From: Mucilaginibacter sp. PPCGB 2223
GTDB taxonomy: Bacteria; Bacteroidota; Bacteroidia; Sphingobacteriales; Sphingobacteriaceae
DNA length: 64,000 nt
Direction: 5' to 3'
Assembly: GCF_001705515.1 (NCBI RefSeq)
Contig: NZ_MDJS01000003.1
Span: 186,001-250,000 of the forward strand
Part shown: positions 18,202 to 28,960 of the stretch, one piece after another
How the letters are laid out: each line of letters begins with the position of its first letter
How positions within the stretch are numbered: the stretch's first letter is position 1
Notes under the pieces: model-generated
What the model saw: only the letters and a program-made list of their open reading frames with translations
The model's database searches: none
Told to the model about the DNA's origin: nothing
Position numbers and translations under genes: made by a program

Positions 18202-19395
18202 ATGAATATTCACGAATACCAGGGTAAAGCTATACTAAAGAGTTTTGGTGTACGAGTTCAGGAAGGCATTGTTGCCGATAACGTTGAGGAGGCTGTTGCC
18301 GCCGCTAAAAAATTAAAGGAAGACTTTGGGTCGGACTGGGTGGTTGTTAAGGCGCAGATACACGCCGGCGGCCGCGGCAAAGGCGGTGGTGTTAAGCTTG
18401 CCAAAAACATTGATGAGGTAAAAGAAAAAGCCGGCGCTATTTTAGGTATGCAGCTGGTTACCCCGCAAACCGGCCCCGAAGGCAAGCTGGTAAGCAAGGT
18501 TTTAATTGCGCAGGATGTTTATTACCCCGGCCCAAGCGAGACCAAAGAATTTTACATGAGCGTGCTGCTCGACCGTGCCAAAGGCCGCAACATTATTATG
18601 TACAGCACCGAAGGCGGTATGGATATTGAAGAGGTTGCCGAACACACGCCGCACCTGATATTTAAAGAAGAGATCGATCCGAAAGTTGGCCTGCAGGGCT
18701 TCCAGGCGCGTAAAATTGCCTTTAACCTGGGCCTTAGCGGCGATGCTTTTAAAGATATGGTGAAATTTGTGGCCGCGTTATATAAAGCTTACGATGCTAC
18801 CGATTCGGCTATGTTTGAGATCAACCCGGTTTTAAAAACCAGCGATAATAAAATTTTAGCGGTCGACGCGAAAGTGAACCTGGATGATAACGGCTTGTTC
18901 CGCCACCCGGATTATGCTGCTTTGCGCGATACCAGCGAAGAGGACCCGATGGAGGTTGAAGCCAGCAAAAGCAACCTGAACTATGTAAAGCTCGACGGTA
19001 ACGTAGGCTGTATGGTGAACGGTGCCGGTTTGGCCATGGCCACCATGGACATCATCAAAATTGCCGGCGGCGAGCCTGCCAACTTTTTGGACGTAGGCGG
19101 TACTGCCAACGCGCAAACCGTTAAGGCTGCCTTCAACATCATTTTGCAGGACCCTAACGTTAAAGCCATCCTGATCAACATCTTCGGCGGTATCGTTCGC
19201 TGCGACCGTGTGGCCCAGGGTGTTATCGACGCTTACAAAGAGATCGGCAATATCCCGGTACCGATCATTGTGCGTTTACAAGGCACCAACGCTGTTGAAG
19301 CCAAAAAACTGATCGACGAAAGCGGTTTGCAGGTTAAATCGGCTATCTTGCTGAAAGAGGCTGCCGACAGGGTGAAAGAGGTTTTTGCGGCGTAG
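18202..19395 (+). CDS. sucC: Succinyl-CoA synthetase (ADP-forming) beta subunit
   Basis: 397 aa, standard length. It begins MNIHEYQGKAILKSFGV, has the ATP-grasp glycine-rich element HAGGRGKGGGVKLAK and the C-terminal CoA-ligase signatures NFLDVGGTANAQTV and INIFGGIVRCD. With SucD it interconverts succinyl-CoA and succinate with ATP formation in the TCA cycle. sucD is not adjacent. The 3' end appears duplicated: the last 15 bp before the stop (19377-19391) recur at 19429-19443 around a palindromic element, where they again read EVFAA-stop. Confidence 0.97.
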   Translation: MNIHEYQGKAILKSFGVRVQEGIVADNVEEAVAAAKKLKEDFGSDWVVVKAQIHAGGRGKGGGVKLAKNIDEVKEKAGAILGMQLVTPQTGPEGKLVSKVLIAQDVYYPGPSETKEFYMSVLLDRAKGRNIIMYSTEGGMDIEEVAEHTPHLIFKEEIDPKVGLQGFQARKIAFNLGLSGDAFKDMVKFVAALYKAYDATDSAMFEINPVLKTSDNKILAVDAKVNLDDNGLFRHPDYAALRDTSEEDPMEVEASKSNLNYVKLDGNVGCMVNGAGLAMATMDIIKIAGGEPANFLDVGGTANAQTVKAAFNIILQDPNVKAILINIFGGIVRCDRVAQGVIDAYKEIGNIPVPIIVRLQGTNAVEAKKLIDESGLQVKSAILLKEAADRVKEVFAA

Positions 19396-19443
19396 TTGTT
19401 TGTTGGTGACAACACCAACAAAGGGCTTAGAGGTTTTTGCGGC
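19377..19443. repeat. Family C palindromic insertion with 15-bp duplication at the sucC 3' end
   Basis: AGAGGTTTTTGCGGC occurs at 19377-19391 and at 19429-19443. Between them lies a 37-bp segment with the palindrome TTTGTTGGTG-ACAA-CACCAACAAA (19400-19423). A 21-bp part of this (19404-19424) is the reverse complement of 9716-9736 upstream of smc. Both copies of the 15-mer encode the same last residues, then TAG (copy 1) or TAA (copy 2). Confidence 0.8.
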
Positions 19444-19474
19444 ATAAGCCACGTTAGTAAAATATATTTGCAAA

Positions 19475-19507
19475 TAGCGATGGGTTTGAAACCCATCGCT
19501 ATTTTTG
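19475..19507 (+). terminator. Family B palindrome, copy 2; likely sucC terminator
   Basis: The 27-bp palindrome at 19475-19501 (TAGCGATGGGTTT, G, AAACCCATCGCTA) is followed by TTTTTG. This gives a 13-bp stem and a T tract 80 bp after sucC. It is the exact reverse complement of 6559-6585. Confidence 0.75.
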
Positions 19508-19535
19508 TTTGACATATGTCATTATCTTTAGAGTG

Positions 19536-20102
19536 ATGACCAAAGAAGAATTAGCCCCATTCGTTGACTATGATAACAGCATAGCAAAACAACGACTTGT
19601 CTACAAATTTAATAGCTGGTATATTATCGACAGATTTCTCCTTACATCACTCTTTGTTTTAATTGCTGCAGGTATGCTATACGCGGGATATGAAGAATGC
19701 TCGCGTGACAACAATTACGCGTATCTAATAGTCGGCATCTTGATTAGCATTTGGCTCATAAGCAGTTTGGTTTTTCTTAACAAGTTAGTTGTCGTTAATG
19801 GAACCAAAACTATGTTGAAGAACAGGGAAGATGTACGTAAAGTCTTTGCTCATTTTTATAATGACTTAACATATAATTATAATAGCAAAAACGTCATTCG
19901 CGATGTGGTACCAACAAAATGGACAAACGGCAGGATACTGACAGTTATTTTTGACGATAGTAACAATAAAATATATTTCCATAGAGCTACGCTAATTCGA
20001 GGCAGCTCAATCTCGCCTATGTCTGGTTGGATAAATTATTGGAAATGTAAAAACCTCGCTAAATATTTTCAAGAACTTCAGGCAAAAATTGAAACAGCTT
20101 AA
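19536..20102 (+). CDS. Two-pass membrane protein of unknown function
   Basis: 188 aa from ATG 19536 (an upstream in-frame ATG at 19509 would overlap the hairpin tail and is less likely). Two transmembrane segments are seen (FLLTSLFVLIAAGMLYAGY, about 32-50, and YLIVGILISIWLISSLVFL, about 61-80), followed by a soluble domain of about 105 residues. I do not recognise the family. Base composition is visibly more AT-rich than its neighbours, with many ATA, AAT and TTT codons, which suggests recent acquisition. No operon partner is apparent. Confidence 0.75.
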   Translation: MTKEELAPFVDYDNSIAKQRLVYKFNSWYIIDRFLLTSLFVLIAAGMLYAGYEECSRDNNYAYLIVGILISIWLISSLVFLNKLVVVNGTKTMLKNREDVRKVFAHFYNDLTYNYNSKNVIRDVVPTKWTNGRILTVIFDDSNNKIYFHRATLIRGSSISPMSGWINYWKCKNLAKYFQELQAKIETA

Positions 20103-20114
20103 CTATCTTTAACC

Positions 20115-20387
20115 ATGCCCACCCTCCCACTCACCAACAACTACACCTTCGCTATTGAGCCCATCACCGCCCGGCGTATGCGACTGGTTGTGTATCAAAA
20201 CGGCAAAGAACTGGTTTGCCGCAAGGAAAACCTCAAGCAATTAAACGAGTTTTTAAACGTTGATGAAGCCAGAGCCTTTAAGGGCCGCCTCCAATTGCTG
20301 AAGCATGGCGATGACATCGCTGTGGAAGTAAAGGGCGAACCTGTCGGCAATATCAGCAAAGCCGATTTGCTTGCCCAACTTAGTTAA
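20115..20387 (+). CDS. Conserved small soluble protein of unknown function
   Basis: 90 aa. A mixed alpha/beta sequence without signal peptide or membrane segment (FAIEPITARRMRLVVYQNGK, then charged helices). Codon use is like the housekeeping genes around it and unlike the AT-rich gene 12 bp upstream. Not recognised; no domain call. Confidence 0.7.
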   Translation: MPTLPLTNNYTFAIEPITARRMRLVVYQNGKELVCRKENLKQLNEFLNVDEARAFKGRLQLLKHGDDIAVEVKGEPVGNISKADLLAQLS

Positions 20388-20441
20388 TAAATTGCTTACT
20401 GCACATAGTGTTCCGCTGGGCTTTTGCAGTACCTTGAAGCT

Positions 20442-21242
20442 ATGAAGATCAGGAACCTGTTTGCTGTTATCACACTCTTATTAACGGCATCTTATCAATT
20501 ATATGCGCAAACCGATACGCTTTGGAAGGGCTTTAAACGCCACGACTTTATGGTTGCCGAAAGGAAGTGCATCCTGGTTAGTCCGCAAAGTGATGCGCCC
20601 GGCAAACCCTGGATATGACGCACGGAGTTTTTTGGTAACGAGCCGCATGCAGATAGTGCGCTGCTCGTCAAAGGTTATCACCTGGTGTACATGAATATGC
20701 AGGATATGTACGGCGCGCCTGTGGCCATGAACCTGATGGACCGGTTCTATGCTTATCTCGCCAAAAACTATCAGCTCAACAAAAAAACAGTGCTGGAAGG
20801 TTTTAGCCGCGGTGGTTTGTTTGCCTTTAACTGGGCGGCATTGCACCCCGACAAGGTAGCTGTAATTTATGGCGACGCGCCGGTATGCGATTTTAAAAGC
20901 TGGCCGGGTGGCAAGGGCCGCGGGCCGGGCTCGGCTAAGGATTGGCAAAAGTTATTGAAAGTTTACGGCTTTACCGAAGAAGAGGCCCCGGCTTATAAAT
21001 TGAACCCCGTTGATAACCTGGCGCCATTGGCCAAGGCGCATATCCCGGTAATTATTGTGTGCGGCGATGCAGATAAAACAGTACCTGTTGAGGAAAATGC
21101 TTTTTTGGTAGAGAAACGGTATAAAGAACTGGGCGGCGAAATTAAAGTGATCGTCAAACCCGGTGCCGACCATCACCCGCACAGCCTGAAAGACCCGGCG
21201 CCTATTGTGGATTTTATTTTGGCACACCAGCAAGCTAAGTAG
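20442..21242 (+). pseudogene. Secreted alpha/beta hydrolase interrupted by an in-frame TGA
   Basis: One frame runs from ATG 20442 to 21242 with a single TGA at 20616-20618. The N-terminal part has a signal peptide (KIRNLFAVITLLLTASYQLYAQ) and ends KPWI; after the TGA the frame continues RTEFFGNEPHADSALLVKGY without any shift. A Trp codon (TGG) at the TGA would give PWIWRTEFFG, the usual wording in this hydrolase family, so a single G-to-A change explains the break. The second part keeps the nucleophile elbow GFSRGG, an Asp in VCGDADKTVP and a His in GADHHPH. The 185-aa downstream piece alone lacks the signal peptide and first strands. Substrate unknown. Confidence 0.85.
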
Positions 21243-21266
21243 CTTTTTTTCCGGGAAATCAATAAA

Positions 21267-21926
21267 TCAAAACTGTTCGGTGGTAATGATATTGAGGTTC
21301 GGCGTATCGCCTTTGAGCGATTTAAGCTTGCCGATGTTCTGGCGGCCATCGAAACGATCTGTCCAGGCAAGTTGGGTGTTCCCTATCGATTTGAGTTTGC
21401 CGATGTTATCGCCACCATCAAACCTGTCGTAATAAGTGATCTTCGTATCGCCAATGCCGCTTAGCTTACCAATGTTATCGAAACCATTATAAGATTCGTT
21501 ATAGGTAAAATTGATATTGCCGATAGATTTTACCTTGCCGACATTTTTATCCGAACTGCTGAACTGGTCGCAATAGGTAATAGAAATATTATTGATGGAT
21601 TTAAGCTTGCCGGTGTTTTTATCGTTAGCGAAACCATCATAATAGTCGAGCGCAGCAGTACCCAGGGTTTTGAGCTTGCCCTGGCGGTATTCGCCATCAA
21701 AACTGGTATAGTACTCGATATTACCATGTACTTCCGACCGGATATTGATCCGGCCGTTGGTATCGATACGCAGCAGGATGCTATCGCACATGATCTCGAT
21801 AGAACGGATAGAAGCTTTATAATCAGAAACGCGGAGGTTGATACTTTGGAGCGTTTGCGCTTTGCCAGTAAATGTTGCAGCCAATAAAATGGCCGAAAGT
21901 AGGGTATATCGGGATAATGTTTTCAT
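21267..21926 (-). CDS. Secreted protein with five tandem ~23-residue repeats
   Basis: 219 aa. Signal peptide RYTLLSAILLAATFTGKAQ, then a region of unknown fold, then about five units beginning GKLKSIGN and containing a Tyr-rich strand and a D/N-rich turn (for example GKLSGIGDTKITYYDRFDGG and GKLKSIGNTQLAWTDRFDGR). Such short regular units suggest a beta-solenoid or a stacked beta-meander exposed outside the inner membrane. The function is unknown. It is convergent with the broken hydrolase and likely monocistronic. Confidence 0.8.
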   Translation of the reverse strand: MKTLSRYTLLSAILLAATFTGKAQTLQSINLRVSDYKASIRSIEIMCDSILLRIDTNGRINIRSEVHGNIEYYTSFDGEYRQGKLKTLGTAALDYYDGFANDKNTGKLKSINNISITYCDQFSSSDKNVGKVKSIGNINFTYNESYNGFDNIGKLSGIGDTKITYYDRFDGGDNIGKLKSIGNTQLAWTDRFDGRQNIGKLKSLKGDTPNLNIITTEQF

Positions 21927-24272
<2,346 letters not shown>

Positions 24273-24287
24273 TTACTTTGATTTTTT

Positions 24288-24325
24288 GATTAGATCGGTG
24301 CAATCTCTTTCTGTCGGTGAAATCC
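24288..24325. repeat. Family F motif, copy 3 (inverted)
   Basis: GATTAGATCGGTGCAATC followed by CTGTCGGTGAAATCC; on the minus strand these are GGATTTCACCGACAG and GATTGCACCGATC. Confidence 0.6.
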
Positions 24326-24390
24326 TTTTTGTTGCTTTAAATCGTTTAAACACATATTTTTCCTATCTTAGCGCCCTTATCAAATATTTA

Positions 24391-25269
24391 ATGAGCACAT
24401 TTAACGGGACTGGGGTTGCAGTGATAACTCCTTTTCATCCAAACGGAGAAGTTGATTTTGGTGGCCTCGAAGCGGTAATTAATCATATTATCGGGGGCGG
24501 AGTTGAGTACGTGGTATCGCTGGGTACAACCGGCGAAAGCGCCACTTTAAACAAGGATGAGAAGAAGCAGGTTTGGAAGCGCACCGTTGAATTTAACAAT
24601 GGCCGTGTGCCTTTGGTTGCCGGTATTGGTGGCAACAATACCTACGAGGTTTTAAGAGCTATCGAAGAGTTTGATACCACCGGTTACTCGGCTATTTTAT
24701 CGGTTAGTCCGTATTACAGCAAACCAACCCAGGAAGGTATTTACCAGCACTATAAAGCTATTGCCGAAAAATCGCCCCTGCCGGTGATTCTGTACAACGT
24801 GCCGAGCCGTACAGGCAGCACCATCAGCGCCGAGACTACTTTGCGTCTGGCCCACGATTTTAAAAACATTATCGCCACCAAGGAAGCGTCGGGCAGTTTT
24901 GATATCTTCAACCAGATTATGCGCGATAAACCTGCTGATTTTAAGCTCATCTCGGGCGACGACCCGGTTACTTTGCCGATGATGGCGATGGGTTGCTCGG
25001 GCGTTATCTCAGTGATTGCGAATGCAGTACCGAAGGTGATGTCGGATATGGTTCGGCTATGCCTTAAAGGCGATTTTGCAACTGCACAGCCTTTGCACTA
25101 CAGCACCATAGAGTTTACCCGTTTAATGTTTGCCGAAGGCAATCCGGGTGGTGTTAAAGAAGCGTTAAAGCAATTGGGAGTTTGCGGGAATACAGTAAGG
25201 CTGCCATTGGTTGGCGTCAGCCGGTCGACAGCAGATCAGATAGGTATTCAGCTTAAGCAACTCGCTTAA
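24391..25269 (+). CDS. dapA: 4-hydroxy-tetrahydrodipicolinate synthase
   Basis: 292 aa from ATG 24391, where the family N-terminus (GTGVAVITPF) begins; an upstream in-frame start at 24286 would add 35 unrelated residues. TIM-barrel signatures: GTTGESATL, YNVPSRTG (catalytic Tyr) and IIATKEASGSF with the Schiff-base Lys. It condenses pyruvate and aspartate semialdehyde in the lysine/meso-DAP pathway, feeding MurE encoded further right. It is ended by a bidirectional terminator shared with the Hc1 gene. Confidence 0.96.
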   Translation: MSTFNGTGVAVITPFHPNGEVDFGGLEAVINHIIGGGVEYVVSLGTTGESATLNKDEKKQVWKRTVEFNNGRVPLVAGIGGNNTYEVLRAIEEFDTTGYSAILSVSPYYSKPTQEGIYQHYKAIAEKSPLPVILYNVPSRTGSTISAETTLRLAHDFKNIIATKEASGSFDIFNQIMRDKPADFKLISGDDPVTLPMMAMGCSGVISVIANAVPKVMSDMVRLCLKGDFATAQPLHYSTIEFTRLMFAEGNPGGVKEALKQLGVCGNTVRLPLVGVSRSTADQIGIQLKQLA

Positions 25270-25271
25270 AT

Positions 25272-25303
25272 AAAAAAACCCGGCTGTTGACCGGGTTTTT
25301 TTA
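25272..25303. terminator. Bidirectional terminator between dapA and the Hc1 gene
   Basis: Stem AAAAACCCGG / CCGGGTTTTT with loop CTGTTGA, with a T tract on either strand. Confidence 0.92.
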
Positions 25304-25330
25304 TTCATCGTGTAAAATTTACTTTGATGC

Positions 25331-25507
25331 TTAAGCTTTGTTTTTAGCTTCTTGTACTTCAAGGCGGATAGCTTGAGCAAGGTTTTTCAAATCCTGCATG
25401 CCTTTACGTACGCGAGTGCCAGCAGCGCTGTTGCCTTTGTTGTAGAATTTGTCAGCATCAGCTTCTAAGCCTGCGATCAGGTCTTTTACTTCTTGAAATT
25501 TTTTCAT
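25331..25507 (-). CDS. Hc1-like (histone H1-like) small DNA-binding protein
   Basis: 58 aa: MKKFQEVKDLIAGLEADADK at the start, then FYNKGNSAAGTRVRKGMQDL, ending EVQEAKNKA. This is the Hc1/histone H1 family found across Bacteroidota, a lysine-rich helical nucleoid-associated protein. The ATG is preceded by AAAGGAG at a good distance (25515-25521), a strong Shine-Dalgarno by the standards of this phylum, consistent with high expression. Monocistronic; ends in the terminator shared with dapA. It is under 60 residues and easily missed. Confidence 0.92.
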   Translation of the reverse strand: MKKFQEVKDLIAGLEADADKFYNKGNSAAGTRVRKGMQDLKNLAQAIRLEVQEAKNKA

Positions 25508-25891
25508 TGTAAGTTACTCCTTTAAATAAATGAGGTTAAAATTGTTTTAAACTGTTGCTAAAGTAAAATGTTTTTTAATCAAAAAAAAACATTTAAAGCA
25601 GTAAATAAGGCCATAAAAGGGGTTTTTTTCCACATTTTAGGTATATGTGGCCTCCTCCAAAATATGCGAAAAACCTTATTATTAACAGTCTGACATTAAA
25701 ACGCTAAAAATATAGCAATTATGCAGGCATAATACTAAAAACATTATAAATATCGCATTTACGGCCATAAAAGGGGCTGTAATGGTGTTATTCACATTTA
25801 TCCGCAGAAAAACACTAAAATTTGATATTCAGCGAGATAAAACTTATGCAATAAAAAAACCGCTGACGCGGCTTTTCATATCTATTCTCAA
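25508..25891. other. AT-rich intergenic region between Hc1 and the oxoamine synthase gene
   Basis: 384 bp without a gene. The word GGCCATAAAAGGGG occurs twice (25609-25622 and 25763-25776), each followed downstream by a TTCCACATTT or TTCACATTT stretch. A DnaA-box-like TTATTCACA is at 25788-25796. The terminator of the downstream-facing gene lies at 25853-25875. Confidence 0.7.
25853..25875 (-). terminator. Terminator of the alpha-oxoamine synthase gene
   Basis: On the minus strand AAAGCCGC, loop GTCA, GCGGTTTT (8 bp with one G-T pair) followed by a T run. Confidence 0.75.
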
Positions 25892-27133
25892 TTATGCAAA
25901 TTCGAGTTTCTGCTCTCTGTAATAGCCTACTTTAAGCTTCTCCCCCACTTCGGTAAAGGCATCTAAGGTACGCTGCACATCTTCGAGCGAATGAGTAGCC
26001 GTTGGGATGAGACGCAATTGAATCAATCCTTTCGGGATAACCGGGTACATCACTATCGAGCAGAATATACCGTAGTTTTTACGCAGGTCCATAGTAAGCA
26101 AAGTGGCCTCATTCAGATCCCCCTTCAGGAATACCGGGGTTACCATGGTTTCGGTAATGCCGGTATCAAAGCCCCGCTCCCTTAAGCCGCTTTGCAGGGC
26201 ATCGGCAATTTCCCACAATTTTTCCCGCAACTGAGGTTGCGATTTCAGCAATTCGAAACGTTTATGTAAACCCATTACCATTGGCATTGGCAATGCCTTG
26301 GCAAAGGTTTGCGAACGCATATTATAGCGCAGATAATTGATGATCTCTTCGGTTGAGGCCACAAATGCGCCAATGCCAGCCATTGATTTGGCAAAGGTGC
26401 CAAAGTACACATCTACTCCATCAATGCAGTTCTGATGTTCGTGTGTACCTGCACCGGTTTTGCCCATGGTACCAAAACCGTGTGCATCATCAATCAGCAG
26501 GCGGAACTCGTATTTATCTTTTAGTTTGATGATCTCTTTTAACCTGCCCATCGCTCCCGACATACCGAATACGCCTTCGGTGATCACCAGGATACCGCCG
26601 CCTGTTTCTTCGGTTAGTTTGGTTGCACGCTCCAGCTGCTTTTCACAGCTTTCAACATCGTTGTGTTTGTACACAAAGCGCTTGCCCATGTGCAGGCGTA
26701 CGCCGTCGACAATACAGGCGTGCGATTCGGCATCGTATACAATCACATCATTACGATCAACCAGCGTATCGATGATCGATACCATGCCCTGGTAACCATA
26801 ATTCAGCAAAAAACCGCTTTCTTTTCCCACAAAATCAGCCAGACTTTGCTCGAGCGACTCGTGGTGACGGGTATTACCCGACATCATCCTGGCCCCCATC
26901 GGGTAAGCCATACCATAGTCGGCAGCAGCCTGGGCGTCGGCTTCACGTACTTCAGGGTGATTAGCCAGACCCAGGTAGTTATTCAAACTCCAGACTAAAT
27001 GTTCCTTACCCTGAAACTGCATGTGAGGTGCAATTTCACCTTCTAAACGCGGAAACGAAAAATATCCGTGCGACCATTTTTGGTGCTGGCCCAGCGGGCC
27101 CATATTTTTTGAAATCTTTTTAAATAAATCCAA
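25892..27133 (-). CDS. PLP-dependent alpha-oxoamine synthase family acyltransferase
   Basis: 413 aa. Fold type I motifs: NNYLGLANHP, the PLP-stacking region YDAESHACIVDGVRL, LLIDDAHGFGTMG with the cofactor Asp, and GTFAKSMAGIGAF with the probable Schiff-base Lys. These place it with serine palmitoyltransferase, KBL and BioF, which condense an amino acid with an acyl-CoA. The N-terminus (about 40 residues, KKISKNMGPLGQHQKWSHGY) is unlike classic SPT, so the substrate is left open; sphingolipid synthesis is a reasonable but unproven idea for this phylum. It stands alone between two terminators, just beyond ftsZ. Confidence 0.85.
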   Translation of the reverse strand: MDLFKKISKNMGPLGQHQKWSHGYFSFPRLEGEIAPHMQFQGKEHLVWSLNNYLGLANHPEVREADAQAAADYGMAYPMGARMMSGNTRHHESLEQSLADFVGKESGFLLNYGYQGMVSIIDTLVDRNDVIVYDAESHACIVDGVRLHMGKRFVYKHNDVESCEKQLERATKLTEETGGGILVITEGVFGMSGAMGRLKEIIKLKDKYEFRLLIDDAHGFGTMGKTGAGTHEHQNCIDGVDVYFGTFAKSMAGIGAFVASTEEIINYLRYNMRSQTFAKALPMPMVMGLHKRFELLKSQPQLREKLWEIADALQSGLRERGFDTGITETMVTPVFLKGDLNEATLLTMDLRKNYGIFCSIVMYPVIPKGLIQLRLIPTATHSLEDVQRTLDAFTEVGEKLKVGYYREQKLEFA

Positions 27134-27228
27134 AACGAAAAGAAATTTTAATGCTGTATTTAACTACAAAGATAAGGTTAACACTAAGATAAACAATCAT
27201 TATTACTTTTTATCATAGCTTATAACGA

Positions 27229-27261
27229 AAAAGCCCCTTGTAAAAATACAAAGGGCTTTTG
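27229..27261 (-). terminator. Terminator of ftsZ and of the dcw cluster
   Basis: AAAAGCCC...GGGCTTTT stem, extended by CTTGTA/TACAAA with one mismatch, loop AAAA; T-rich on the minus strand after the hairpin. It lies 18 bp beyond the ftsZ stop. Confidence 0.9.
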
Positions 27262-27278
27262 TTTATTTTTCAATATCG

Positions 27279-28895
27279 TTAATCCACATTGTCATGCAGG
27301 AAAGAGTTGTTGTTCCTGATCTCGGTTTTACCTTCATCATCTGTCAGCAGCGAGAATTTGGATACCTGGCTTTCAGACGACGCCGGCGTTTGCTGTAAAG
27401 CGATCTCTTTACGTTTGTAGGCCGGTACATTCTCCAGCTCCTGGATACCGCCGTTGCGCAGTTTCATGCTCAGGTCTTTTAAGCGCATGATACGCTCGCG
27501 CGATTTACGCAACTGCTCTTCGATCGATTCATCAGTTTTATGGTCGTCGGCACCTGCAACCGGCTGAGGCTCCGGTTCGGGCTCGGGCACAACTACCTGC
27601 TCCATTACCGGTACACTAAACTCGATCTCGGTTTCTTCGCTCAGTTTAAAGGTCATTTCGGGCATCTCAGAAACTTCCTCTTCCTCCTCTTTTGCCTCTG
27701 GTTCTTCAAATGTGTATTTAATTACTGCCGGCTCTTCTTCTTTAGGAGCGAACAAATCAAACAAACCGGCTTGCGGTTGTTCTTCTTTCTGGCTCTTCAT
27801 GTAAGGCTCGGTAGCAAAATCTTCCTTTTTAACGGCAACAGTATTGATAAACTCGTTCACCGGTTTTACCAGGGGCTTGTTCTCGGGTACCAGCATCGAA
27901 ATTACTTTCTTGCTGCTTTGCTCTTTTTCGCGTTCGTCTTTAGTTTGGAACCCGGTAGCGATGATCGTAACCGAAATCTGCTCGCCTAACGATTCATCAC
28001 GGCAGTTACCCCAGATCAGATCGGCCGAAAGGCCTGCCTCCTGCTGGATAAAATCGGTAATGATGCTCACCTCATCCATCGTTACCTCGGTTGTGCCCGA
28101 AGTAATGTTTAGCAGGATGTAGCGTGCACCTTCGATCTCGTTATCTTTCAATAATGGTGATAACAATGCGCCTTCAACTGCTCTTAAAGCACGGCCCTCG
28201 CCTTCGGCTGCGCAGCTACCCATGATAGCCACACCGCTGTCTTTCATCACAGTGCGCACATCTTTAAAGTCGACGTTGATATAACCCGGCAAGGTAATGA
28301 TCTCGGCGATGCCTTTGGCGGCAGTAGTCAAAATATTATCGGCCTGTGCAAATGCCGAGCCTAAGGTTAAATTACCGAATATTTCGCGCAAGCGATCGTT
28401 CGAGATCACCAGGAACGAATCGACATGCTTTTTAAACTCTTCCAAACCTTCTTCGGCCTGCATTTTACGGCGCTTGCCTTCAAAAGAGAATGGTGTGGTG
28501 ATAATACCCACGGTTAATATATCCAGCTCACGGGCTGCTTTGGCAATGATCGGGCTTGCACCGGTACCGGTACCGCCGCCCATACCTGCTGTAATGAACA
28601 GCATTTTGGTATTGGAGCCCAGCATTTGTTTAATATCGTCGATATTTTCGATAGCCGAGTTTTTACCTACTTCGGGGATAGAACCTGCGCCCATTCCTTC
28701 GGTTAAACTTGCGCCTAATTGTACCTTGTTTGGTATAGGGCTCAGCTCGAGCGCCTGGGCGTCTGTATTACAGATAATGAAGTCGACACCCGTTATCCCC
28801 TGCTTGTACATGTGGTTAACAGCATTGCCACCACCGCCGCCAACACCAATAACTTTGATGATGGACGACTTTTCTTTTAACATCTCAAACTGCAT
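27279..28895 (-). CDS. ftsZ: Cell division protein FtsZ
   Basis: 538 aa. The tubulin signature GGGTGTG is at 106-112 in ITAGMGGGTGTGASP; T7-loop NVDFKDVRTVM follows. The GTPase and C-terminal domains end near residue 330; the remaining 200 residues form a long acidic linker (runs of Glu around 385-430) typical of Bacteroidota FtsZ, with a helical segment DESIEEQLRKSRERIMRLKD and a short C-terminal tail. FtsZ polymerises into the division ring. It is last in the dcw cluster, 128 bp after ftsA; that gap carries two DnaA boxes. The ATG is preceded by AAGGATT. Confidence 0.98.
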   Translation of the reverse strand: MQFEMLKEKSSIIKVIGVGGGGGNAVNHMYKQGITGVDFIICNTDAQALELSPIPNKVQLGASLTEGMGAGSIPEVGKNSAIENIDDIKQMLGSNTKMLFITAGMGGGTGTGASPIIAKAARELDILTVGIITTPFSFEGKRRKMQAEEGLEEFKKHVDSFLVISNDRLREIFGNLTLGSAFAQADNILTTAAKGIAEIITLPGYINVDFKDVRTVMKDSGVAIMGSCAAEGEGRALRAVEGALLSPLLKDNEIEGARYILLNITSGTTEVTMDEVSIITDFIQQEAGLSADLIWGNCRDESLGEQISVTIIATGFQTKDEREKEQSSKKVISMLVPENKPLVKPVNEFINTVAVKKEDFATEPYMKSQKEEQPQAGLFDLFAPKEEEPAVIKYTFEEPEAKEEEEEVSEMPEMTFKLSEETEIEFSVPVMEQVVVPEPEPEPQPVAGADDHKTDESIEEQLRKSRERIMRLKDLSMKLRNGGIQELENVPAYKRKEIALQQTPASSESQVSKFSLLTDDEGKTEIRNNNSFLHDNVD

Positions 28896-28960
28896 AATCC
28901 TTGTTTTTCAGCTATATGTGATTTGACGATCTTTCGATTTTACCTCATGTAATATTAGTA

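Noticed and set aside
20616-20618. TGA as a selenocysteine codon
   Set aside because: The position fits Trp in the family motif; no selenocysteine insertion element or related genes are seen.
25892-27133. Firm assignment as serine palmitoyltransferase
   Set aside because: The PLP motifs fit the wider alpha-oxoamine synthase family but the N-terminus differs from known bacterial SPT, so only the family is called.
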